Below, piece by piece: positions 8,814 through 16,949 of a stretch of 44,997 nucleotides of DNA. A model generated the notes under the pieces. It had not been told where the DNA came from. It saw nothing but the letters and a program-made list of their open reading frames with translations, and searched no databases. Position numbers and translations under genes: made by a program. Position 1 is the first letter of the stretch; each line of letters starts with the position of its first letter. Source of the DNA: Coprobacter sp. (GTDB lineage Bacteria > Bacteroidota > Bacteroidia > Bacteroidales > Coprobacteraceae); NCBI GenBank assembly GCA_022511245.1, contig JAFLRV010000002.1:1-44997 (forward strand). The letters are read 5' to 3'.

Positions 8814-10259
8814 TTAGTAGTTCCACTCGTCTTCTACTACATGCCAGTCGAAAATATCGAAACCGGCACTGAACCAGCCGTCGTCTTCACGGCTGTCGAG
8901 CCAGAGCATCAGGTTGTAGTGGTCTTCCCGGTCAAGGTACTCCTGATTGTCCATATCCTTATAGTTCGAATTACGGAACTGGAGAGCCCACTTAACCAAC
9001 GGGATGGAGAAAATCACCTTGTTGTTGTTCTCGGTGTCTCTCACCACAATCACGGGATTATGGTCGGCCATGAGACGGGCAGTCGAAAGCTCTACCTGCA
9101 TATAGTTGCCTACAGTAGAACCGGCACCCACATCGGCACGGGTAGAAGCCGCACGGGAAATGGCAGCGTTGCCTATTACCGTACGATAGGGACGGTATTC
9201 CACCTCCTGAGCATCGTCCGAAATGCTGTTGTCGTGTTTCATCACGTCATTCCGGTCAACCATCGTAACGGCAAAACGGTTCTTCGCAAATTCCAGACCA
9301 TCCCGGTGCTGGAGAGTAAGGCTCACGTTGTTGGTGTTCTTGGTCAGTTCGACATCTTGAATCTGTTTTTCCGAATGTTTTTCAACGTAAGTGGCATTCG
9401 CATTCCGTCCATGGAACAACGGGGACAGGTTCTGATTCTGGTAGGCAGCGTGCAAGGCATCGGCCGATGTGGACATGGTGCATACCGTCTGGTAGTTGCG
9501 GCTGATTTCCGTATCGCCGGGAACCGTAAAATGACCGTTGTTGTTCGTCAAGCCGCACCAGGCAACGAATTCGTATTCGCCGGCAGGCAGGTCGGTAAGC
9601 TCCATCAGGTAATCGGGCGCAGTCAAAGGCACACCGTCTTCGTGGTATTTAGTTACAAAGGCTCCCGACGGGTCGAACACGTAAAGGTCTACCGATTTCA
9701 CTTGTCTGCTGAAACCGTCGACAAACTGCATGTTCTTGTCAAAAATAAATCTCACGTAGTAATTGCCCAGTTCGTCATCCGGTTCCGGCTCTTCCGGACC
9801 GATTTTCTTGAAGATGGCGGTGTACCGGGTCGTGGCTTCGGCCTTGATGTTCGTGATTTCGGTCAGTTTTTCGGTCAGGTCACCGTCGTTGGTGTCGTCG
9901 TGCCATTTCACGAAAGCGTATTCCGGATTGCTTTCCGTTGCGGTAAGGGTGTAGGCCTCGTTCTCTTTGATATCGATGCTTACGTAGATACCTTCCTGCG
10001 TTTCGGTGCTGTTCAGGGCATCGGCGTCGGCGCTCACGGCACTCGTACCTCCGCTGCCGGGATTGGTGCGCACGTAGATTCTGACGTAGCCGGGTTCCAG
10101 GTCGGGTTCCGGTTCGGGCTTGGGTTCTTCCACCGGATCGCAATCTTCTTCGAAATCGTAAATAATGTTGTCGCAAGCACTCATACCTGCCACGATGGCC
10201 AACGCCATGAATGATTTGCTCAGCGGACTCAGTATATTGGTCAAATTAAATTTTTTCAT
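8814..10259 (-). CDS. FimB/Mfa2-family fimbrial anchor lipoprotein with inserted repeat domain
   Basis: This 481-aa lipoprotein has lipobox GMSAC followed by DNIIYDFEEDC, the mature N terminus usual for the FimB/Mfa2 family. The family core starts near residue 165 (YYVRFIFDKNMQF, then VDLYVFDPSGAFVTK, then LPAGEYEFVAWCG). In Porphyromonas, Mfa2/FimB anchor the fimbria to the outer membrane and limit its length. Between the N terminus and the core lie a Pro/Glu linker and a ~100-residue module (about 57-155; YVRIYVRTNPGSGG... EAYTLTA... YAFVKWHDDTNDG... TTRYTAIFKK) resembling a divergent InlB B-repeat, which is unusual in this family. It lies 18 bp downstream of the major fimbrillin gene, the same order as mfa1-mfa2. 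Confidence 0.88.
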   Translation of the reverse strand: MKKFNLTNILSPLSKSFMALAIVAGMSACDNIIYDFEEDCDPVEEPKPEPEPDLEPGYVRIYVRTNPGSGGTSAVSADADALNSTETQEGIYVSIDIKENEAYTLTATESNPEYAFVKWHDDTNDGDLTEKLTEITNIKAEATTRYTAIFKKIGPEEPEPDDELGNYYVRFIFDKNMQFVDGFSRQVKSVDLYVFDPSGAFVTKYHEDGVPLTAPDYLMELTDLPAGEYEFVAWCGLTNNNGHFTVPGDTEISRNYQTVCTMSTSADALHAAYQNQNLSPLFHGRNANATYVEKHSEKQIQDVELTKNTNNVSLTLQHRDGLEFAKNRFAVTMVDRNDVMKHDNSISDDAQEVEYRPYRTVIGNAAISRAASTRADVGAGSTVGNYMQVELSTARLMADHNPVIVVRDTENNNKVIFSIPLVKWALQFRNSNYKDMDNQEYLDREDHYNLMLWLDSREDDGWFSAGFDIFDWHVVEDEWNY

Positions 10260-10277
10260 TGTTTGTTTGCTATATCG

Positions 10278-12380
10278 TTAATATAATTGGTCAACAGTTA
10301 TCTCTACGGTACGCCACGGGATGATTTCCACTTCTACACCGAGGCTTTTGTCGTCCGGTTCCGGATTCGGCACAATCGGCTGGTCCGGGTCGTCCACCGG
10401 AGTTCCCGGATGCTGTATCGAAGTTACCGTCAGGCGGTACCAGGTGTTGCGCACCACACCGTAGTCGCCCGTAGCCACAGCCGTAACCGGACTCGTTTCG
10501 AAGCTGGCGCTTTCCACGTTGTGTTTAATCGGCAGGGCATAGTACATGCGGCCCTCCTTGTAGTGTTTGGCCAGATTCGTAAAGCGGTAGATGTACGATA
10601 CCAGCTGCTCGTCGGAGATGGGCGACAAAGTGATTTTGCCCGTTGAGCTGTCCTTGTATCTTGCCTGCAAGGTAACGCCGTCTTTTTTCTTCAGCGATAC
10701 CCAACCGTCGCCGCCTTTGATAAAGGCCGGACCGAATTCGAAATATTTGTCCGCATTTTCGGCAAGGTCTTCGTGGGTAAGCGGATTTCCGTCGCCGTCG
10801 GCTATGGGAACTACATCGTCCAATACATGCTCGTCGCTGTTGATGTAATCCACAAACTCGCCCGGCTTGAACACGTTGGCAATCCGGTCGTCCTTCTTGT
10901 TGTAGTAGATGTTGGTCATCAAGGTGGCAATGGCCTGTTCTTTCAGGGCTTTTTCGCTCCAGTACAAGCCGTTCGAGAAATATTTGTCAGACACGCCCTT
11001 GATGAACCCGGTCTTGTCTATGTTGGTCAAATCGAGGTCTTGGTCCACCTCGTCGATGATGAACTGGGCCGTCAGGATGATGTGCGTTCCGCAGCGCAGC
11101 CAGGGCTGGGTAGCCAAATCCTGTTTACTCAGTATCGAGGCATCGAAGGTGTTCTCGAGCGAATATTTGTTGTCGGTTCTGTCGGTATATGCGCTGTAGG
11201 GTTTGTAAATCAGCGTATAGTCATCTTTGACAAGGCCTTCCGACGCATCGTAACCGGCAGAATAGATGGTATTTGTCGTAGCGGCTTTCACATTTACCGA
11301 ATCCAGAGCCATGCGGTACTGGTCGGGATAGGAGCCACCCGAATAGTTGGCGTCGAGCCCCCAGTAGGAGCGGAACAGACGGGGTGCGTTCCAGCCGATA
11401 TAGAAATTGTCGGCAACCGGCCACGGGAACTGTCCCGGTTTTTCCACCAGTGTCTTCACCAGATAGGTATCTTTTTCCAGCCCGTTCAGTCCCCAGTTGA
11501 CCAGATTGATTTTCCAGCCGGACATCACGTCTTTGTTGCTCCCTTCGGCCGGCGCATATTCCTGTCTTACCTTGAGCTTGTTGGGGCCCGTCAGGATAAT
11601 GGCTCCGGCGTCAGCGAAACGGCGGTTGCCCTCCTTGATGATAAGCGTGAATTTAGCCAGCAGACGTTCCACATAGAACATGGTGAGGTTCTCCGGCCGG
11701 ATGGCCTCCTCTATGGTCTCGTAGAAGACGGGGCCGGCGGGGTCCAAAGGCGTCAGCACGGAAATCGTGTCTGACTCCTCGCCCCGATAGGCGACCGACG
11801 ACATGGTGAAATATTTCTTACCGTCTTCACCGTCACACATGGCCAACGATTCGGGGTTGTCGGTGTCGACCTCGTTAAGGTAATTCAAAACGGTATTCAC
11901 GGCATCTGTTCCGGCTGCCGTCAGTCTGGCATCCAGCAGGCTCAGCCGGTCGGGGTCGGCGTTCAATATCACCAGAGCGTAGGCAGGCATACCTACAGAG
12001 CCGGCAGGTTTCCGGGCTATATAAATATTCGATGCCGTCTTCGAACCGGTATTCGATTTTTCCAGTTTAGCGCCCCCGAAGTAGGTGTAATCGCTGTTGA
12101 AGAACAGCACGCTATTGCATTCGGGATTGTCGATAATCGCACGCTCGTCGGCAGTACCTTTGTTGAACCACTCGAAACGTTCGTAATCGTCATCGTATTC
12201 CTTGTGGGTCGAACGGGTCTTTTCCTGCGCATCTTTCAATTCAAAGCCGAGATAACCTGCCCCACCTGAAATACCTGTGTCGGGATTCTTCGCCGCAGGG
12301 TCATCTATCAGCTCCTGTGTACAGCTCCACAGGCCCAACGATGCCGCCATAAACAGCGATACCCATAATTTCTGTTTCAT
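10278..12380 (-). CDS. Mfa1-like major fimbrillin precursor
   Basis: This ~700-aa lipoprotein has lipobox LWSC. The ORF opens with four possible Met codons; I chose the one at 12380 because MKQKLWVSLFMAASLG is a complete signal peptide and GGAGG lies 11 nt upstream (12401, 12398 and 12389 are alternatives). The C terminus carries the Mfa1-type fimbrillin end: a YALPIKHN segment, GDYGVVRNTWYRLTVTSI, and the terminal strand VEVEIIPWRTVEITVDQLY. In this family the donor strand is exposed after Arg-specific proteolysis; a TRST site about 43 residues after the lipid cysteine is a candidate. It is encoded directly before the mfa2-like anchor, so it is the probable stalk subunit. It is longer than Porphyromonas Mfa1 (about 560 aa). 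Confidence 0.88.
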   Translation of the reverse strand: MKQKLWVSLFMAASLGLWSCTQELIDDPAAKNPDTGISGGAGYLGFELKDAQEKTRSTHKEYDDDYERFEWFNKGTADERAIIDNPECNSVLFFNSDYTYFGGAKLEKSNTGSKTASNIYIARKPAGSVGMPAYALVILNADPDRLSLLDARLTAAGTDAVNTVLNYLNEVDTDNPESLAMCDGEDGKKYFTMSSVAYRGEESDTISVLTPLDPAGPVFYETIEEAIRPENLTMFYVERLLAKFTLIIKEGNRRFADAGAIILTGPNKLKVRQEYAPAEGSNKDVMSGWKINLVNWGLNGLEKDTYLVKTLVEKPGQFPWPVADNFYIGWNAPRLFRSYWGLDANYSGGSYPDQYRMALDSVNVKAATTNTIYSAGYDASEGLVKDDYTLIYKPYSAYTDRTDNKYSLENTFDASILSKQDLATQPWLRCGTHIILTAQFIIDEVDQDLDLTNIDKTGFIKGVSDKYFSNGLYWSEKALKEQAIATLMTNIYYNKKDDRIANVFKPGEFVDYINSDEHVLDDVVPIADGDGNPLTHEDLAENADKYFEFGPAFIKGGDGWVSLKKKDGVTLQARYKDSSTGKITLSPISDEQLVSYIYRFTNLAKHYKEGRMYYALPIKHNVESASFETSPVTAVATGDYGVVRNTWYRLTVTSIQHPGTPVDDPDQPIVPNPEPDDKSLGVEVEIIPWRTVEITVDQLY

Positions 12381-12419
12381 TAATTGCATAACCTCCATCA
12401 AATTAGGGTGTATGTTTTT

Positions 12420-13880
12420 TTATTTTGAATATTGTTTAGCCAGTTTCAGTTTCTCCAGTTCGCCGGCTGCTGAGGCATGGCCTTTGGCGTCGGCCTGCTC
12501 CATGTACCAGATGGCTTTGCCGTAATCTTTCTGCAGACCGCAGAGGACGCCGCGAACGTAAAGGGCGTCGGCACTGCTGCCGGCACGGCTCAGATAACGT
12601 TCGGCCTGGTTGAGGTCTTCACGCTGCATGGCAGCCGTAGCGGCGTTGAGGATAGCTACCTCGTCGGTCGGGAACATCTTCACGGCCGTCTCCATCACCT
12701 CGTTGTATTCGGGAGTACCCGGTACGAGCGTGCCGGCCAGCAGGTACATCTCGTTCAACGACAGTTTCGAGGGATGCGTACGCATGAGTTCGGCAATTTC
12801 GCTGAGGTCACTGAATCCCCGTATGGTGTATTCGATGCGGTAATCCGAGTGACGCAGACCCGGATATACGGTTTCCAGCAGGAATTGGTACTGTTCGGGG
12901 TAGTCGGTCTGGAGTTTCCAGTTTTTCGCATCCGGCTCCATGTAAGAATCGATAAGAGCCAGAATACCTTCCCGGCCCGGCATGGTCGAATTCACCATAT
13001 ACTCACGGAGACCTTCCCAGTCTTCAGGCTCGTAAGAGGTCTGGATGAAACCGTAAGGGAACATATACAGCTGCTGCACATAGCTCCTCAGGGCTTCGGT
13101 ACGGCCTTTGGCCAGACGGATGTTGTTGTCGTAGGGGCCTTCGGGCGATGCGAAACCTTTGATTGACAGCGATTTCACCGTAATATCCTTGTCGTTGCGA
13201 ACCGAGTCGATGGTAGCGATGATTTTGGCCAGCTCCACCGAGTTGCGGCGGTAGTCGGGATAAATCGTGGTGAGGTTCACCGGGAAATCCACATAGGCAC
13301 GGCCGGCCAGTTCGCGGGTCTTCACCTCTTCGGCAACGGCGGCCTGGAAAATAAATTCCGGCTCGTAAATCACCATTCTGTAGCTGGCCAGATCGGCCGG
13401 AACATACTCGGCCGGAGTGGTACAGCCGGCACAGCCGTAATCGGTGCGCTGCAATATCAGCGTCGAGCCGTTCATCCAGCTGTCATATTCCACCGTCTGC
13501 GCATATTTCACCACGTTCTGACGGTCACCGGCACGCATCGAAATCTCTTCGGAGCCGCTGATCGGTCTCAGACCGTTGCGTTCGAACTGATACCAGCGGG
13601 TGCGGCCATATACCCCCACACCCGGCAGACGGAGCGTGTCCTCGCCGTTTACAATCATCGGCGTAAAAATGGCGGCCCGATTGCTCTTCACCTTTACGTC
13701 CGTAAGGTCTATCTCCATTTTTGCGGTGATTTCATCCAAGTTTCTCACCAGCGAAGTTCTTTTGCAGGCTACGTTTATCGGTTCTCCGAGCTGCTTCACT
13801 TCCTGAGCGGCGGCACTCTGGAACGATATGAATACCGCTGCGGCCGCCAAAATCCCTTTGAAAATATTTTTGCTTCTCAT
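12420..13880 (-). CDS. DUF3868 / OmpA-like / TPR periplasmic protein of the fimbrial operon
   Basis: This 486-aa protein has a cleavable signal peptide (ending SAAAQ). A DUF3868-like beta domain occupies about residues 25-180. An OmpA/MotB-type segment follows near 230-280 (VKSLSIKGFASPEGPYDN, then RLAKGRTEALRSYV), which in the family contacts peptidoglycan. A TPR-like helical tail (NAATAAMQREDLNQAERYLS... KDYGKAIWYMEQADAKGHA) ends the protein. DUF3868 proteins commonly sit beside DUF3575 and fimbrillin genes in Bacteroidales. It is probably a periplasmic or envelope scaffold for fimbrial assembly; that role is inferred from domains and context. It lies 14 bp after the DUF3575 gene. Confidence 0.85.
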   Translation of the reverse strand: MRSKNIFKGILAAAAVFISFQSAAAQEVKQLGEPINVACKRTSLVRNLDEITAKMEIDLTDVKVKSNRAAIFTPMIVNGEDTLRLPGVGVYGRTRWYQFERNGLRPISGSEEISMRAGDRQNVVKYAQTVEYDSWMNGSTLILQRTDYGCAGCTTPAEYVPADLASYRMVIYEPEFIFQAAVAEEVKTRELAGRAYVDFPVNLTTIYPDYRRNSVELAKIIATIDSVRNDKDITVKSLSIKGFASPEGPYDNNIRLAKGRTEALRSYVQQLYMFPYGFIQTSYEPEDWEGLREYMVNSTMPGREGILALIDSYMEPDAKNWKLQTDYPEQYQFLLETVYPGLRHSDYRIEYTIRGFSDLSEIAELMRTHPSKLSLNEMYLLAGTLVPGTPEYNEVMETAVKMFPTDEVAILNAATAAMQREDLNQAERYLSRAGSSADALYVRGVLCGLQKDYGKAIWYMEQADAKGHASAAGELEKLKLAKQYSK

Positions 13881-13894
13881 TTTTCAGTCTTTTT

Positions 13895-14482
13895 TTAGAA
13901 TACATAAACCAGATTAAGAGCTGCCTTCGTGGGGCCGTAGTAAGTATGCTTCTGGTCCGAAGCCACCTTCTTCGCACAGCCTTGACAGTTGTAGAGGTCA
14001 TACCAGGTCTGGATGACACCGACGCCGATTTCGGCTTCGAAGTTCCAGTGCTTGTTGAGCACCCAGGTGTAACCGTAGGCAATGCCGCCTCCGACACCCC
14101 AGCCCTGAGCCCGGTAGTCGGTCAGCTGTGAAAAGTTCATGCCCAGAAAATCAGAAGCATGTTTGAAACGTCCCCAGTTGAACTGGCCGCCGATAGCGTG
14201 AATACCGAGAAAATGACCGGCGAATCGGTCGCAGAACCAATACCGGAGTTCAGGCTGAAGCATCCAGTGTTTCCACAACTGCTTGTCTATGTCCCAGTTG
14301 TTAAAATTTCCCGAAATGTCTAACGACCATTTCGGAGCCAACCCAAGCTCGAGGCCCAAGTTTACCGTTGCTGTTGCATCGTACAGGAGATTGGTTTTCA
14401 ATCCTGCCTTTTGCGCTTTCGCATTCATACCGGCAAAAGCTATTAAAACTGCTGCCAGCGTTAATCTGATTGATTTTGACAT
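13895..14482 (-). CDS. DUF3575 outer-membrane-like protein of the fimbrial operon
   Basis: This 195-aa protein begins with a Sec signal peptide (AFAGMNAKAQ). It contains the family signature almost throughout: KTNLLYDATATVNLGLELGL, KWSLDISGNFNNWD, KHWMLQPELRYWFCDRF, GHFLGIHAIGGQFNWG. Alternating strands and a terminal aromatic residue (VYVF) suggest a small outer-membrane beta-barrel. It is the first gene of the seven-gene fimbrial operon and is followed by the DUF3868 gene, a pairing conserved in Bacteroidales fimbrial loci. Its biochemical function is not established. Confidence 0.88.
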   Translation of the reverse strand: MSKSIRLTLAAVLIAFAGMNAKAQKAGLKTNLLYDATATVNLGLELGLAPKWSLDISGNFNNWDIDKQLWKHWMLQPELRYWFCDRFAGHFLGIHAIGGQFNWGRFKHASDFLGMNFSQLTDYRAQGWGVGGGIAYGYTWVLNKHWNFEAEIGVGVIQTWYDLYNCQGCAKKVASDQKHTYYGPTKAALNLVYVF

Positions 14483-14534
14483 GGGTATTATTTTATTTGT
14501 TCGATATTATTCTGTATCCGGTAAATTTCAGATG

Positions 14535-14586
14535 TTCCAGCGGTTCACACATTTTCGCAAATTTTGAGATTCCAGCGGTTCACACA
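14535..14586. repeat. Two 17-bp direct repeats in the fimbrial operon leader
   Basis: TTCCAGCGGTTCACACA occurs at 14535-14551 and again, identical, at 14570-14586, 35 bp apart start to start. The sequence between and after is also partly similar, so this is an imperfect ~35-bp tandem repeat. It lies between the predicted -7 box and the start codon of the DUF3575 gene, in the probable 5' leader. It may be an operator or an RNA element. Confidence 0.85.
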
Positions 14587-14673
14587 CAAAAAATGATAAT
14601 TTTTTTTTCGTTCTGTCCGGTTTTTCCGGTACCCACACGGCTCCTTGAACACTTTAAAATCGCAAATTGGGCG

Positions 14674-14681
14674 CAAAGTTA
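14674..14681 (-). promoter_or_regulatory. Predicted -7 box of the fimbrial operon promoter
   Basis: TAACTTTG on the minus strand fits the Bacteroidetes -7 consensus TAnnTTTG. The predicted transcript start is near 14667, giving a leader of about 185 nt. No good TTTG is found at the usual -33 spacing, so the promoter may need an activator. Confidence 0.55.
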
Positions 14682-14728
14682 ATATTAATATTAGCAAAAA
14701 GTCAGATTTTTTTCATTTTTTTCTGTTA

Positions 14729-14738
14729 GGGGGGGGGG
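14729..14738. repeat. G10 homopolymer upstream of the fimbrial promoter
   Basis: Ten consecutive G on the plus strand (C10 in the direction of fimbrial transcription) lie about 50-60 bp upstream of the predicted fimbrial -7 box. This 14483-14904 gap contains no gene; it holds the divergent promoters, this tract and the two 17-bp repeats. Confidence 0.9.
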
Positions 14739-14842
14739 TTAAATAATGTTAACAAAATGAATTGCGGCAAGTTATAGCCTCCTGTCGCAACGGGAGGCAA
14801 AAGTTTTTCAAAAATAATAAGCCGGGTATCCGATTTATTTTA

Positions 14843-14850
14843 TACCTTTG
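14843..14850 (+). promoter_or_regulatory. Predicted -7 box for the SPOR lipoprotein gene
   Basis: TACCTTTG matches TAnnTTTG, 55 bp upstream of the start codon at 14905. A clear -33 TTTG at normal spacing is not visible. Confidence 0.6.
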
Positions 14851-14904
14851 TTTGGAAATTCCCGGACAGGAACAAATAATGTATATATTAAATAAGAGAA
14901 GATT

Positions 14905-15378
14905 ATGAAGAAAAACTGGTTATGGATGATTCCCGCAATGGCCCTCACACTGGGACTGGGTTCTTGCAAATCGAAAGAGAGTGCATACAAGGCCGCTTAT
15001 GAAAAGGCACAGGAAAAACCGGTAGTGGAAACACCCGCTCCTGAACCTGTCGTTGTCAAACCGGTGACCGAAACGCCCACCTCGACGATAAAAACAAGCA
15101 ACGAAAAAGTGACCACTGTCAATGCCAGTGACGCTTCAAAACTGAAACTCTTCAACGTAGTGGTAGGCAGCTTCTCGATGAAAACCAACGCTTCGGGTCT
15201 GCAGGAATCGCTCGTTGCCGACGGATACGATGCCTTTTTGGTTCAGAACCCGCAAGGGATGTACCGGGTAATCGCCGGCAGTTTCGATGAACGGACTTCG
15301 GCCACCAACCTGCGTGAAAGCATCAAATCCCGCTACCCCAACCGTTTCAACGACGCCTGGCTGCTGATTAAAGAGTAA
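14905..15378 (+). CDS. SPOR-domain lipoprotein
   Basis: This 157-aa lipoprotein has signal peptide MKKNWLWMIPAMALTLGLGSC with the lipid cysteine at residue 21. A Pro/Glu/Val/Thr-rich spacer (about 35-75) is followed by a SPOR domain (about 80-157: LFNVVVGSFSMKTNASGL... YRVIAGSFDERTSATNL... DAWLLIKE). SPOR domains bind denuded septal peptidoglycan, so the protein probably tethers to the outer membrane and acts at the division site or cell envelope. It stands alone with its own promoter and terminator. Confidence 0.88.
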   Translation: MKKNWLWMIPAMALTLGLGSCKSKESAYKAAYEKAQEKPVVETPAPEPVVVKPVTETPTSTIKTSNEKVTTVNASDASKLKLFNVVVGSFSMKTNASGLQESLVADGYDAFLVQNPQGMYRVIAGSFDERTSATNLRESIKSRYPNRFNDAWLLIKE

Positions 15379-15402
15379 CCGCATACCGGATATTGTCCGG
15401 AG

Positions 15403-15439
15403 ACCGGAAGAGGATTCTGCCCGAATCTCTTCCGGTTTT
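15403..15439 (+). terminator. Terminator after the SPOR lipoprotein gene
   Basis: A 10-bp stem (ACCGGAAGAG with CTCTTCCGGT) is extended by an ATTC/GAAT helix across a single bulged G. It is followed by TTTTATTTT. It separates this gene from the trp operon. Confidence 0.85.
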
Positions 15440-15528
15440 ATTTTGTCAGAACAGCACAGGAAAATCTGTCTTATTTTCAGCAAAAAACACAAAATCGCTT
15501 CTTTTTTATTATTTTTTTGCCCGATTTA

Positions 15529-15559
15529 TTGGATTATTCTTTTACAAATTCTATATTTG
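15529..15559 (+). promoter_or_regulatory. trp operon promoter
   Basis: A -33-like TTGG at 15529 is separated by 19 nt from TATATTTG (15552-15559), a full match to the Bacteroidetes -7 box. Transcription should start near 15566, about a dozen nucleotides before the trp leader peptide. Confidence 0.75.
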
Positions 15560-15578
15560 CCGCAGAAAGAACAAAAAA

Positions 15579-15641
15579 ATGAACGCTGTTTTGACAACTC
15601 AATATTGGTGGTGGCGCAACTTGCAACTGAAAAAGTCGTGA
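15579..15641 (+). CDS. trpL: trp operon leader peptide
   Basis: This 20-codon ORF encodes MNAVLTTQYWWWRNLQLKKS. Three consecutive TGG codons (15606-15614) lie in its middle, a density that is diagnostic of a Trp-sensing leader peptide. It lies just after the promoter and 46 bp before a strong terminator that precedes trpB. By analogy with enterobacterial trpL, ribosome stalling at the Trp codons when charged tRNA-Trp is scarce should let RNA polymerase read through into trpB. It appears in the ORF track only as the tail of a longer meaningless ORF. An A-rich stretch precedes the ATG and there is no classical Shine-Dalgarno. Confidence 0.9.
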   Translation: MNAVLTTQYWWWRNLQLKKS

Positions 15642-15707
15642 GCAGCCGCCCTGTATACAGCAAACAATCCGAAACGAAATACAACCCAAAGGCCTGTCCG
15701 TCACGAC
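15635..15707 (+). promoter_or_regulatory. Candidate antiterminator pairing of the trp attenuator
   Basis: GTCGTGA (15635-15641, the end of trpL with its stop codon) is perfectly complementary to TCACGAC (15701-15707, loop and 3' arm of the terminator). Directly after it, CAGCC (15643-15647) can pair with GG(C)CTG (15691-15696, the 5' arm). The two helices are collinear. A ribosome at the stop codon would block this pairing; one stalled at the Trp codons would not. The pairing was found by eye and was not folded computationally. Confidence 0.65.
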
Positions 15708-15718
15708 AGGCCTTTTTT
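15688..15718 (+). terminator. trp attenuator terminator
   Basis: An 11-bp stem AAAGGCCTGTC/GACAGGCCTTT encloses a 6-nt CGTCAC loop. It overlaps and is followed by a run of six T. It lies between trpL and trpB and is therefore the regulated terminator. Confidence 0.92.
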
Positions 15719-15749
15719 CATAACCCCGAAAACAAAACATTATACTGCA

Positions 15750-16937
15750 ATGAAACCATACCCAATCGATTCTGACGGATTTTACGGAGAGTTCGGCGGT
15801 GCCTATATCCCCGAAATACTGTACGGCTGTGTCGAACAGCTGCGCAACAACTACCTTTCCATTATCGAAAGCGACGACTTCAGACAGGAGTTCGACAGCC
15901 TGCTGCGGGACTACGTAGGCCGCCCTTCGCCGCTCTATCTCGCCCGGCGGCTCTCGGAGCGGTACGGATGCCGCATCTACCTCAAACGGGAAGACCTCAA
16001 CCACACGGGCGCCCACAAAATCAACAACACCATCGGCCAGATACTGCTGGCCCGGCGACTCGGCAAGAAACGCATCATTGCCGAAACCGGAGCGGGACAG
16101 CACGGGGTGGCCACAGCGACCGTCTGCGCGCTGATGAACATGGAATGCGTCGTGTACATGGGCAAAACCGACGTGGAGCGGCAGCACATCAACGTGCAGA
16201 AAATGCAGATGCTCGGAGCCACCGTACGCCCCGTCACCTCCGGCAACATGACGCTGAAAGACGCCACCAACGAAGCCATCCGGGACTGGTGCTGCCACCC
16301 GGCCGACACGCACTACATCATCGGCTCCACCGTAGGGCCGCACCCCTACCCCGACATGGTGGCCCGGCTGCAGTCGGTCATCGGGGAGGAGATTAAAAAA
16401 CAGCTCGCCGAAAAAGAGGGACGGGAAAACCCCGATTACCTGATTGCCTGTGTGGGCGGCGGCAGCAATGCCGCCGGTACCATATACCCCTACCTCGACG
16501 ACGACAGGATAAAAATCGTGCTGGCCGAAGCAGGCGGCAAAGGGGTGAACTCCGGCATGTCGGCCGCCACCATACAACTGGGAAAAACCGGCATCATACA
16601 CGGCTCCCGCACGCTGGTCATGCAGAACGAAGACGGACAAATCGAAGAACCCTACTCCATTTCGGCCGGACTCGACTATCCCGGCATCGGCCCCATACAC
16701 GCCCATCTGGCCTCCACCGGACGGGCCCGGATTCTCGCCGTCGATGACGACGAGGCGCTGCAGGCGGCTTTCGAACTGACCCGGCTCGAAGGCATTATCC
16801 CGGCTCTCGAATCGGCACATGCACTGGGGGCACTGCCCAAAATCGGCTTCCGTCCCGGAGAAGTGGCCGTACTCACCGTATCCGGACGGGGAGACAAAGA
16901 CATGAATACCTATATTGATTATTATCATCAAAAATAA
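15750..16937 (+). CDS. trpB: Tryptophan synthase beta chain
   Basis: This 395-aa enzyme has the normal TrpB length. It makes L-tryptophan from indole and L-serine in the cytoplasm, as a complex with TrpA. The PLP Schiff-base lysine is K90 in HTGAHKINN. The N-terminal YGEFGGAYIPE, the GAGQHGVATA loop and the phosphate-binding GGGSNAAG motif are all present. It is the first structural gene after the attenuator, an order (trpB-E-G-D-C-F-A) common in Bacteroidetes. The start at 15750 is 32 bp past the terminator. All key residues look intact. Confidence 0.97.
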   Translation: MKPYPIDSDGFYGEFGGAYIPEILYGCVEQLRNNYLSIIESDDFRQEFDSLLRDYVGRPSPLYLARRLSERYGCRIYLKREDLNHTGAHKINNTIGQILLARRLGKKRIIAETGAGQHGVATATVCALMNMECVVYMGKTDVERQHINVQKMQMLGATVRPVTSGNMTLKDATNEAIRDWCCHPADTHYIIGSTVGPHPYPDMVARLQSVIGEEIKKQLAEKEGRENPDYLIACVGGGSNAAGTIYPYLDDDRIKIVLAEAGGKGVNSGMSAATIQLGKTGIIHGSRTLVMQNEDGQIEEPYSISAGLDYPGIGPIHAHLASTGRARILAVDDDEALQAAFELTRLEGIIPALESAHALGALPKIGFRPGEVAVLTVSGRGDKDMNTYIDYYHQK

Positions 16938-16949
16938 ATACCTGAACAT

